A DNA stretch of 64,000 bases, from NCBI GenBank assembly GCA_009739215.1, contig VSJF01000013.1, forward strand, positions 186,001-250,000, written 5' to 3'. The notes under the pieces were generated by a model, which did not search any database, had not been told where the DNA came from, and saw only the letters and a list, made by a program, of their open reading frames with translations. Positions 11,901-21,162 of this stretch are shown in pieces (position 1 is the stretch's first letter; every line of letters begins with the position of its first letter). A program made the position numbers and the translations under genes. The stretch is from Floccularia luteovirens (lineage: Eukaryota; Basidiomycota; Agaricomycetes; Agaricales; Squamanitaceae).

Positions 11901-13403
11901 TTTGGTGTTGAAAGCTGCCTTGATCTTCATTTCTGGTCTGGTGGTAATGAGTATGCGTATAGGAAATGGGATTTCCGGGAGTCTTTCCATGAAGAGGAAA
12001 AGAAGCCGGATAACCTCACCCTGGGCTGCTTTAGTGCACTCATCGAGTGCATCCAAAACAATTATGATTGGGCGATGTGATGTGTCGACTTTCATAAGTG
12101 GCTTGACTATGAGATTGTCGAGGTCCATCTGAAGTTGTTCCCCTTGTTTGCCTTCCTGGGTGTACTCTCGAGCGGCTTTCGCAATGTGAGGGTATAGGCT
12201 CTTCTGGTTATGTGCCAGCTGATAGGCGATTGTTGTCAGCACATATGTCGTTGTGTTGAAATGACTTGCATCAGAGACAAAGAAAAATGAGGCATCAAGT
12301 GCCCCATCCTGCTTCAATCTCTTAGCCATTTCATATGCTATGGCAGATTTACCCGTGCCAGCCCCGCCACTTAGGACGTATATGAAAGAGCCGTCATAAC
12401 TTGTGTGTGGCCGAAGAGACCATTCAGTGATCTCCTGAAGCAATGCTGTTCGGGTGCCTTGCAGGGTTCCGGATTTTGTTGGGTTCGAGGTAGAAGAATA
12501 TCCGGCGTTGACGTGTGGGAGATCTTTTAGTGCCCTTCCGTCGACTACAAACTGTTTGATGAGAAGGTAATCATGATACTTAGAAAACTTACGCTCTCGC
12601 TGATGCTCTCGTTCAGCATGTTCTCTTTCAGCACGTTCTTGAAGTTGCATACGCTTTATTTTCTATGAACTCAGATCAGAATCACTGTCTAGCAGCACAG
12701 AACAAGATTCAAACCTGGATATCGATTACAATCCCATTTATCAACATCTCCAATGCTATTCCACCTTGAATCTATGTCATATGTCAGGACGGAGCGCTGA
12801 ATAGTCAGTTAGAATTAAATCCATACATGAAACTTTCTTGATGCATCGTCAATGCCGGTCCTGATCCTCAATAACGTATCCGCATTTTTCCTGCTGAGAA
12901 TAAATCCAAGCAATCCCGTTTCAAGGCTTTTTATCTCATTTGTCAGATCCTCCAGATCTCTGCCATTGTCAAGTTATAACCAAAGCAAATGGTAACTATC
13001 ATGAAAACCCACTTCTTGAGAGTAGCAACCCTCTTCTTTAGTTCAGGTGAATTTACCAGACAAGACTGTGTTTCATCATCAGCTCCCACAACAGACACCG
13101 CCTTTTCTGCCGTCTCCTCGATTATCAATACGAGTGCCTGTATATGCTTCGCTATATCCTCTCGTATCCCTTTGTTTCCTTTGGCAACCTGATCAAATCA
13201 TTTGATCATGCATAGAGATAGAAAAACCTATTATTGGAAAAATCACGTACTAAGATTAATCCAATCAGGCCAGACAATGTTGAGGCTGCGGTGGATAGTC
13301 CAGGAACAGGAACCAGGCTGAGTGGGCCTTGGGCAGTATCAAGGGTTTGCTTTGCGACAGAAAGGATATCAGTGATATGCTGATCTCTCTTTGAAGGAGA
13401 CAT
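8979..13403 (-). pseudogene. NACHT-WD40 STAND protein (fungal NLR), frame broken
   Basis: The 5' half is well built: exons 13251-13403, 13013-13188, 12827-12959, 12715-12771, then a long exon from 12662. The N-terminus is short and helical with a PVPGLSTAASTL stretch, resembling the MLKL-NTD/HeLo-like helical domains of Agaricomycete NLRs (inference). The NACHT domain has Walker A GGAGTGKSA (about 12345-12370) and Walker B IIIVLDALDEC (about 12040-12070). After an intron (10897-10950) the C-terminus is WD40 repeats with LSPNGTLIASGSEYGDVCLWD, GHTESV and SGSADGTIRIWN. The frame breaks near 11290, 10205, 10050, 9730 and 9390, each time with the repeat sequence resuming in another frame. Fungal NACHT-WD40 proteins act in non-self recognition and regulated cell death. 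It lies between the two copies of the duplicated F-box+GNAT unit. If the breaks are real, it makes at most an N-terminal plus NACHT product. Confidence 0.8.
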
Positions 13404-14038
13404 TTCTTAAGATGGATCCTAGATATGAGAATGCTATTCATGTGTTGTTAGTCGCATTGAAGAGATTCGACAAGACATACTGTATTAATGAGCAAAGTCC
13501 TCGACTATAGTATGGTGGAGAGATGGGAGTAGCAGTGGGAATATGTATGAGCTGTCCTTGAAGTCGCACAGCATTTCCCATGATCACTCCCACATGTCTA
13601 GTTTGACAGGCTGCTTGTACTGTAAGCGCCCACGAAAATGGTTATATAGACATATGTGTAGCACTTCTGAGCAAGAGAAAAAAGTAAGGAGTCTATATCT
13701 ACTTGATGGATTTTAAACAACTTACACAAGCGCATGAACACGACATGGACCTTAAGTTCGAGGGTAGAGCGTTGATTCAGATTATGTCGAGTTCAAATAT
13801 ATGAGTCACATGATCCGCAAGCTGTACGCGTTGTCCGACTCGTACTTAAAGTTATCGCATCTTCATAATACAAAGTCGCGTTGGCTTACCACCGCCTACC
13901 TCTCCTCAGTTCCAACACTATTAGCAGCTGCAGCTGTATCTTTCCCCTTGCATCTATCATCACCAGCTACGAATCTAAATTACAATCAGTTCAATTCGCT
14001 AAATGCAAAGACAGAACTTTCAACTCTGAACCATCACC
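13404..14038. promoter_or_regulatory. Divergent region, NLR / F-box gene
   Basis: The 635 bases between the NLR start (minus) and the F-box start (plus) must contain both promoters. There is no supported coding frame. Only the last 50 bases belong to the segmental duplication, so the two F-box copies have different upstream regions. Confidence 0.45.
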
Positions 14039-16753
14039 ATGAAGAAACCCCCACAAAATCATGGTTCGAGTTCTACTACTCCCGGACCAACACCAGATTT
14101 GACACATTCAATACGATCTACTGTCAAATCCGACATTGCTGCCAAAGCACAAAACATCCTTCTCTCAGACCCAACCCTTACACCCATCCAAGCAATGGAA
14201 CGTGCCACGGCTGAGCTGCTCGCAAACAATCCATTCGTAGCTCCACCTTCTGGCGCATGTCTTATCAACAAAATACCTCCAGAGCTTCTAGCTCATATCT
14301 TTCGGCTCGGTATGACTATGGAAGAGGAAGAGGAGGATGAGGAGTTTTGGAAAGATGATGAGATGGAAAGCATGGATGATGCAGATGGCGATCCATCGTC
14401 AGTAGACTTCCCAATGGCTGACATTTCGGGTACCAAATCACTGGGACACGGAGAACCTGATACAAATGCAATGGGTGAAGATGACGATGCAAACTGGACG
14501 GATGAAGAGGATGGTTCTAGTTCCAAGTCGAGTGATACCACCTCTGAGAGCGATGAAGATAGCGATTTTGACAGTGAATCAGATGAAGAACCCACTTTGC
14601 CATTCCAAGTGTTAGTCTCACATGTATGTCGGCACTGGCGAGATGTTGCTCTATCTGAAGCTTCCTTATGGTCCAAAATCAACTTCTTTGTCCCTCTGTC
14701 ATTCGAAAAATATGCCGCATACATTTCTCGGACACGCGGACAGCCAATTGATGTCACTATTGATTGTACATTTCCTGATGGCTCCTCCGAATATGACCAC
14801 ACACAGGATGTAGCACAATTGCTATTTGAAGTTGCGGAAGACCCATCTCCCGCCGAGGCCGAGGAACATGTATCCACAACGCCAGATCGGAATAGCAACA
14901 CTAGATCATCCTCTTCCGAGCCACAATCTATATCGCGCGAGGACCTCGTAAAAATACTCGATTTTGTGATTCCATACGTTGCGAGATGGCGAGCGTTTGC
15001 GGTCAGTGTGAGTGCGTATAGTTACATGTATATCGTGTTACAGCATCTTGCTGCATGTGGCCCAGCACCGTGTCTTGAACTACTCCAGTTGCACCACTAC
15101 GATGAATGGGAAGACAATGAAGATTTCACGCCACCTGACCTTGCTACACGATTTGTGCCTTTCAGTGGAACGGGGAGTGACACTGCCGGGCATAATTGTC
15201 CACGACTTGAGTATGTAACCTTGTGGGGAGTACATCTGGATTGGGCCGGTTGTCGTGGGTTGCTGAGTGGACTACACACCCTGGAACTTACCTACCATGC
15301 GATGAACGTACGCCCGTTGTACCGGGTATTTCGTGACATCATTTCGAGCTCGCCGCAGTTGCATACCCTCAATCTTTGTCTTTCCGGACCAACACGAAAA
15401 CAGCAGCTGATTATGCTCGAGGACCAGCCACCAGATACTCAGGGAGAGACCAACGAAGACTTACGGTGGGGTGACCCAATCGAGATCGCAACACTGAAAG
15501 AACTTGTTTTATGCTACCACGACCCAGACTATGCGGTAGCACTAGTGCAACATCTATATTTACCAAATCTGAACAAACTCACTCTCGACTATGAGGACCA
15601 AGATTACACCACGCTTGGTCATGCACTTGCTCAGCCTGTGCGCAATTCTGGTCATACCTGCTCTTTACTTAGTGGGTTAGAGTATCTCAAGATTGCAGGG
15701 TTTCCCTGCAACGACGATGCGGCACGAATAATGTTGGAACAACTATCAAGGCTGCGTAATTTGAATCTGAATTGTATGGAGAATGAGGAACGGGTCTTCT
15801 TTAACAAATTGATGTTACAGCGTGAAGATGCGGAAGGGATGCTTTACTGCCCATCGCTGCATACTCTATCGACTAGGGGTATACGTGGTGCGGACATGGT
15901 GTCTCTTGTCGCGAAACGTCGCTCGGCAGGTTGCCCATTAAAGCAAGTTCGTATGTGCACGGCCGACTTTGTTATTGTTCGGGAGGTGGGGTGGTTAAAA
16001 CAAAATTTGGATCTGTTCGAATTTTATGAACCTAGTGACTCAGAAGATGAAGACTCGTTAGATGACAGCGAAGGTGAATGAGGAGGAAATTTTTTAGTCT
16101 TGCTATGTAGTACTAATCCCAAATATTTCAGTTTTCTTCGGTGGTACTATAGATTCATAGAAGCGCAATTACATTTTGTGTTGATAATTTGCTTTGGGCA
16201 TACATATGTATTTGAACCACATGGAGATCTGGTCCGCAAAAATATTTCTATTAATTTTTGACTGTCTACCGCATCTACGGCTTTCGAATTCGAGTCAGAG
16301 GAAAGATTCCTACATAACCAATCAGGAACCTACAGAACAATATACACACATCCACACATCCGAACCTCTCAATTATGTTTGCCACAGAAAGACTCCTGCT
16401 TCGACTGGTCAAACCATCAGACGCAGATGGTCTCGACCTCATGTTCAAAAACCTCTCTGCTCATGTCAACCTCTTTGGTGGTTTTTTCTATCCCAAAGAA
16501 AATGACTTTCATCAATGGTGTACTTAGTTATCTATCACGAGGATTGATGTTCTGCACAGCGGAAGAGCTCCATGCCCCGGGCGTCTTCATCGGATTCATT
16601 TCGCTGAATAAAGAAAACCCTCGCAATCGGCTTGGATCGTTGGTGATTGGCCTGTTACCCGATTTCCAGAGAAAAGGATATGGAAAAGAGATGACGCGAT
16701 TCATTGTGGACTATGCATTCAAAAGCCTTGGTCTGCATAGAGTGGAACTAGAG
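13990..16753 (+). repeat. Segmental duplication, copy B (F-box + GNAT unit)
   Basis: This is the sister of 5541-8282, in the same orientation and about 8.4 kb downstream. It contains the intact F-box gene and the start of a GNAT gene. The match ends abruptly inside the GNAT domain (after RVELEA), where this copy is joined to the 5' end of a different GNAT gene. Confidence 0.9.
14039..16081 (+). CDS. F-box protein with acidic insert, intact copy
   Basis: An intronless frame of 680 codons. The F-box is split. Its first half (INKIPPELLAHIFRLGM, about residues 75-91) is followed by about 95 acidic and Ser-rich residues (EEEEEDEE, DEDSDFDSESDEE). The second half (LPFQVLVSHVCRHWRDVAL ... LWSKI) lies at about 186-212. 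The remainder is leucine-rich with repeated LHTL, LEYV, LKEL and LNLN segments, an LRR-like substrate-binding region, and ends in a short acidic tail. F-box proteins link substrates to Skp1-Cullin ligases; the target is unknown. A disrupted duplicate (5590-7614) and an older relic (5095-5409) lie nearby, so this is the only full-length member of its subfamily in the window. Confidence 0.9.
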   Translation: MKKPPQNHGSSSTTPGPTPDLTHSIRSTVKSDIAAKAQNILLSDPTLTPIQAMERATAELLANNPFVAPPSGACLINKIPPELLAHIFRLGMTMEEEEEDEEFWKDDEMESMDDADGDPSSVDFPMADISGTKSLGHGEPDTNAMGEDDDANWTDEEDGSSSKSSDTTSESDEDSDFDSESDEEPTLPFQVLVSHVCRHWRDVALSEASLWSKINFFVPLSFEKYAAYISRTRGQPIDVTIDCTFPDGSSEYDHTQDVAQLLFEVAEDPSPAEAEEHVSTTPDRNSNTRSSSSEPQSISREDLVKILDFVIPYVARWRAFAVSVSAYSYMYIVLQHLAACGPAPCLELLQLHHYDEWEDNEDFTPPDLATRFVPFSGTGSDTAGHNCPRLEYVTLWGVHLDWAGCRGLLSGLHTLELTYHAMNVRPLYRVFRDIISSSPQLHTLNLCLSGPTRKQQLIMLEDQPPDTQGETNEDLRWGDPIEIATLKELVLCYHDPDYAVALVQHLYLPNLNKLTLDYEDQDYTTLGHALAQPVRNSGHTCSLLSGLEYLKIAGFPCNDDAARIMLEQLSRLRNLNLNCMENEERVFFNKLMLQREDAEGMLYCPSLHTLSTRGIRGADMVSLVAKRRSAGCPLKQVRMCTADFVIVREVGWLKQNLDLFEFYEPSDSEDEDSLDDSEGE

Positions 16754-17329
16754 GCCATACTACTTTCACTGACCGACATATTCCTCACTAAGCGCCTACT
16801 TCTCCGCAAATCTAAACTAGCTAACAAAGACATGATGCTGGGCCTGTTCAATAATCTCGCCTTAGTGCCTGGGATCATGAGTCCCGAAACCAGAAAGTTT
16901 CTCCTGAATCCGTGGTCAATATCATTTGTGGTGGAGGAACACAATGCCCCAGATGTCTCGATAGGAGTAATTGGTATCGCATTACTAGACCCATGCAATA
17001 GTCGGGGCACGCTGGGGATAGCACTGTTAGAACAATATTGGTCCAAGGGCTGTGGAACGGAGATGATGTGTTTCATCATGGATTATTCATTCCGAATATT
17101 GGGGTTTCATAGAGTTAGTTGGATGTATGAGGGAAATGAAAGAGCCTTAGCTCTATACAAGAATTTGTGAGAAATTTTGGGTGTTTTCTGTTTCAACAAG
17201 TTGTGCAGAGGATTTGTTACAGAAGAAAGACGGCACAAAGCCAAGCAGTGGAATGATGGGTGGATAGATATGTGGGCAATGGGTATGAGTAGAGAAGAAT
17301 GGAAGGAGCAACAGCAGCCAGGAACTTGA
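16375..17329 (+). pseudogene. Two GNAT genes fused head-to-tail, first part frameshifted
   Basis: The first part begins MFATERLLLRLVKPSDADGL and follows the sister at 7904. An extra T in the TTTTTT run at about 16487 shifts the frame. The protein resumes in the next frame through MFCTAEELHAPG, Q-R-K-G-Y-G and RVELEA. At about 16753 it joins, in frame, a second GNAT whose expected start Met is ATA (DIFLTKRLLLR). That part has its own acetyl-CoA motif (Q-Y-W-S-K-G-C-G), an intron (17167-17208) and exon 2 (17209-17329) with GFVTEERRHKAKQW ... EEWKEQQQ. A start at an internal Met (about 16502) would give a protein with one truncated and one complete domain. The structure suggests unequal crossing-over between tandem copies. 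Confidence 0.75.
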
Positions 17330-17705
17330 TGTTCTGTGTCTTGTATCGGCTACTTCCGGCAAATACACCACTGAATGTTCGGCACAACTTCTGTTCATTT
17401 ACAACATATTTCTTCGGAGATCGTCTTACCCAGCCTATGATTCCATTTTATGAAGCGTTACGAGAGCTTGTGCCATGCGTGAGTTGGTAAACAATCATGT
17501 TCAACAACTACAGACTGCAAAATACCAGGGAAAGCACCTTCCACAAACCACTTGCGACAAATTACCCTATTTACGTCCGAAATAAGCGAGAGATGCATGA
17601 CTACATATTCACCCGCAGCTCATCATCCTTGTTATTTCTCTACAGGTATCGTCGACAATCTAAGCTTAAGCTATGCTATTACCAGATACACAGTACAGTA
17701 TACAG
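17330..17705. other. Spacer of an inverted GNAT pair
   Basis: This 376-base spacer lies between the 3' ends of two tail-to-tail GNAT genes. I see no supported frame. Confidence 0.4.
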
Positions 17706-18304
17706 CTACGAATTCGCAGGAACACCAAGTTGCTGATGCTCCTTCCACTCTTCGTTAGTTATAGCCATCGCCCTTATATCTCTCCATCCATCATTCCATC
17801 GTCGCGCCTTGCGCAGTTTCCCCTCTGTCACAAATCCTCTATACAGTCCGTCAGAACAAAGATAAAGAAAAGGAACACTGAAAAACATTCTCACAAGTTC
17901 TTGTAAAGAACGTAGGCTCTATCATTTCCCTCATATACTTGCAATTCGATTCTACGTAACCCCAATATCTTGAACGAATAATCCAAAATGAAGCACATCA
18001 TCTCCGTTCCGTAGCCTCTGGACCAATATTGTTCTAACAGTGCTATCCTCAGCGTGGCTCGACTACTGCGCGGGTCTAGTAATGCAATGCCTACCACCCC
18101 TATGGCTACGTTTGGGACGTTGCGTTCCTCTACCACAAAAAATACTGACCATCGATGCAGGAACTTTTCAACGAAACTTTCTGATTTAGGGACTATGAAA
18201 CCACTTGTGGTCCCAGGTGCTGAAGCGAGGTTATTGAATATGCCCAGGATCATATCCTTGTCAGTTGGTTTCGAGCCGCGAAGGAGGCGCTCGGTGAGGA
18301 ACAT
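17706..18304 (-). CDS. GNAT acetyltransferase, inverted copy
   Basis: Two exons (17895-18304, 17706-17838) encode 180 residues, the only GNAT copy on the minus strand. The chosen start gives MFLTERLL as in the family; an upstream in-frame Met at 18361 would add 19 residues without family support. Motifs are FFVVEERNVPN, IGVVGIALLDP, the acetyl-CoA loop Q-Y-W-S-R-G-Y-G, RIELQVYEGND, and exon 2 GFVT-EGKLRKARRW. The N-terminal segment reads RLLRGSK, one residue shorter than RLLLR.xK in the sisters. It is closest to the second half of the fused gene at 16.77-17.33 kb, with which it forms an inverted pair. The frame is intact, so it may be active. Confidence 0.8.
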
Positions 18305-18664
18305 ATTGACCAGGACCTTGGATATCAAGGAGTGAAGATGGTACTTGTGGTTCACGGACACGTGTAAAGATATCTCGGTATGGTGGTATCAACTTTCCAG
18401 GTGTTTTGTATAAAATCAGATCCCTAATTATATATAATCCCAGCTTGCAACTTGTCCTCAAAGATGGGCGTTATTAAGCTTTCGAAGATTTATATTTTAG
18501 AACTATCTGGCGGAGATACCATATGTGATAAGTATGACAAAAGTGATACATTATTAGAATCAAATTACTTATCACACACCATCTCCTCATGGGGACACGA
18601 ACATGAATCCAATATATACGCCACATGAGAAGTAATTAGTAACTATCCCAAAGACACTATCAAT
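18305..18664. other. No gene seen; divergent GNAT promoters
   Basis: A 360-base AT-rich spacer lies between the start of the minus-strand GNAT and the start of a plus-strand GNAT pseudogene. No motif is recognised. Confidence 0.4.
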
Positions 18665-19267
18665 ATGTTCGTCATCCGACCGTCTCCTTCTACGCGTCCC
18701 TTTTTCTACCGATCAAGACATGATCCTTGGAATATTCAATGATGCCTCCATTGCACCAGGCATCTGTCGAGAATCTATTGTACCAAACTGAAGCTTCGCT
18801 AAACAATTTCTCGAACGCGAAAATCATATATTGATGCTATGCGTACTGGAGGAACGCCACACTCCGGGTGTGCCCATTGGGTTCATACTACTAAGAGTGA
18901 AGAACCCGTGAAACCGAGAATGTGAAGTGGGTCTTGCATTGTTGCTGATGAATTGGAACATCGGGTAAGGAACCGAGGTGTTGATGTTCATTGTGGGCTA
19001 TCTGTTTAAGGAGTTGGGATTCCATCAGGTGCAGTTGGGGTGTACGAAGAGAATGATAGAGCATATAAACTATATAAGAAAATGTGGGGGCGATATATTC
19101 ATTTGTTTATATTGTTTCCTCTCTAATCATGTCGGATACTTGGTTGTAGGGGGTTTGTGGAAGAAGGCGCTTTTCGGAAACTTTTTCAGACATCTGATGG
19201 TTGGAGAGACCTTATCTGGATGTCTATATTGGAAGAAAAGTGGAGGGAGAAGGAGAAGATGCCATGA
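18665..19267 (+). pseudogene. GNAT acetyltransferase pseudogene
   Basis: The layout of a full GNAT gene is visible, but the coding sequence is decayed. The frame shifts within the first ten codons. A TGA lies after IVPN, a TGA after VKNP (about 18910) and a TAA in place of the loop glycine codon (about 18967). Remaining pieces are LLLRVPFSTDQDMILGIF, LCVLEERHTPGVPIGF, ALLL-NW and ELGFHQVQLG. Exon 2 (from about 19152) reads GFVEEGAFRKLFQ ... WRDLIWMSILEEKW and is open to a TGA at 19265-19267. This copy is older than the two singly frameshifted ones. Confidence 0.8.
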
Positions 19268-19544
19268 AACTTTATCTCAACATTTAGTGACCCAGTCGGT
19301 CTTCAATTCCACTTTCCCATCTTCTTCATCAATAGTAACAATGGGGAGGAAAGCTGCGCTTTCGAAATAAATAACCGTAATGCACATAGAAGCGTGTCAT
19401 TGTGCACTGACGGATATTTTATTGTTAACTTTATGTTATTGATCAATCACAGCCGTGCAATATCTATTTTAAGCTAATTCTTATCTCAAATTATTACAAT
19501 TCCATATTTCTTCATTAACCACTCAAGTACTAAAAGTACACAAC

Positions 19545-20165
19545 ATGTTCGTCACCGAGCGCCTCCTCCTACGCGCCGCAATATCTACCGACAAGGAAAT
19601 GGTTCTCGAATTATTCGATAATCCAGAGATTGTCCCATTCAACTCAAAAGATTTCGCCGTTCCACATAGCGAAACTTTTGCTACACAATTTCTACAACAT
19701 GTAACCACGGCGATGACGATGTTTTGTGTGTTGGAGGAACGCACTGCACCAGGAGTACCAATTGGAATGGTGTTTGTGTCACCGCCTGATCCTCGAAATC
19801 GCCAAGGGTCTATCGCCATTGCCTTGCTACCGGATTATTGGGGAGGCGGGTATGGTACTGAGGCGATTCATTTCATCTTACACCATCTGTTTGAGACCCT
19901 GGGATACCACCGAGTGGAGCTGGGAGTACATGAAGATAATAAAAGAGCTTATGAACTGTGTAGGAGAATGTGAGCTGCGTTGACTCTTTCTCGGTCTCTT
20001 TTCTCTAATATATTTCGAATGCCAAGGGGTTTCTTGTTGGAAGGAAAGAATCGGGATAACATGACTTCAGCTGATGGCAAAGGTTGGAGAAGCCTAATTT
20101 GGATGTCTATACTGGAGGACGAATGGAGGGAAAGAAAAAAACATTCAAGCTATGTGTGGGTATAG
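19545..20165 (+). CDS. GNAT acetyltransferase
   Basis: Two exons (19545-19969, 20027-20165) encode 187 residues. The order of motifs is MFVTERLLLRAAISTDKEMV, MFCVLEERTAPG, IGMVFVSPPDPRNR, the acetyl-CoA loop Y-W-G-G-G-Y-G-T-E, RVELGVHEDNKRAYEL, and exon 2 with GFLLEGKNRDN ... LIWMSILEDEW. The phase-2 intron sits at the family position. The gene is complete and next to another intact copy in the same orientation. The two differ enough to be older duplicates. The substrate is unknown; RimJ/RimL-like fungal GNATs are mostly uncharacterised. Confidence 0.85.
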
Positions 20166-20526
20166 ATCAATATGTACACGTACTTTCTGCTCGACAGATG
20201 CACAAGGACTGCGCGAAACAAAAGCATTTATTATCATCCATCCATATGGTACTTGATCACAAGCCAATGGGTTATTGACAAATTGTAATAATATGTCATC
20301 CACAATTGTCAAATCAGCAACAAACCTATATGTATAATTATGTCCCAGGATCGAGTTAACTCCATCAATTCCACCTGCGCGGCTCGGGGGTTAGGTGGGA
20401 AGTGGGAGTCATCTTGCAGCTCTGTATAGATAAATTACCGCGACCGCGTGCTCAACAGATGCATATCCCCTCCTCACACTGACCCTATAATATTACTACC
20501 GCCACCCATTAGCAGGTCGAGAGAAA
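20166..20526. other. Spacer between GNAT genes
   Basis: This 361-base stretch must hold the 3' UTR of one GNAT gene and the promoter of the next. It contains a TATAATATT string about 45 bases before the next ATG. No coding frame is supported. Confidence 0.4.
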
Positions 20527-21162
20527 ATGTTCAAAACAGAGCACCTCCACCTCCGTGCGATAAAACCCGCAGATAAAGAATTCCTCCTCTCTCTTTACAA
20601 CAACTCCACCATCGCACCCCTTGTCTGTGATGATTACATCGTCCCGCGCAATGAAAAATACGGGGATCAATTATACAGCCGTGCTGAGTCGGCTCTCATG
20701 TTTTGCATGATCGACCTACTTGAAGATCCCAAGAAAACCATAGGGTTCATCGGTCTGATGAACCCCCCGGATGCGCGGAACCGTTGTGCACTTCTACATA
20801 TAATTATACATCCAGAACATTGGGGTAAAGGGTATGGGACGGAGGCGATCAAGTTTGTTGTGGATTACTCTTTTGGACCACTTGTTCAACATCGACTGGA
20901 AGTCGAGATATTTGAGAACAATGAGAGGGCTTTACGACTATATAAGACTGCGTAAGTGTTTCATCTATCTAGCCTTGTTCTGTCCTTTTTTTCTGATCAA
21001 TGATTCTTCTTTCTTCTTTGAAGAGGACTGGTCGAGGAAATTAGGAAACGCCAAGCCTTGTACTTCGAAGGGTCGTGGATTGATGTATTATCCTATTCAA
21101 TCCTAGATGAAGAGTGGAAAGAGAAGCAAAAATCGAAAAATGAGGTTGTACCAAACGCATAA
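20527..21162 (+). CDS. GNAT acetyltransferase, most diverged intact copy
   Basis: Two exons (20527-20951, 21024-21162) encode 187 residues. It starts MFKTEHLHLRAIKPADKEFL, where the usual RLLLR is HLHLR. It has MFCMIDLLEDPKK, IGFIGLMNPPDARNR, the acetyl-CoA loop H-W-G-K-G-Y-G-T-E, EVEIFENNERALRLYKTA, and exon 2 GLVEEIRKRQALYFEG ... YSILDEEW. Exon sizes and intron phase equal those of the gene at 19545, showing common descent. It is the last GNAT copy of the island. Confidence 0.85.

Noticed and set aside
14293..14901. 202-codon open frame on the minus strand
   Set aside because: It is antisense to the intact F-box gene, and its Ser-rich sequence mirrors the acidic insert of that gene. A matching frame exists opposite the duplicate.
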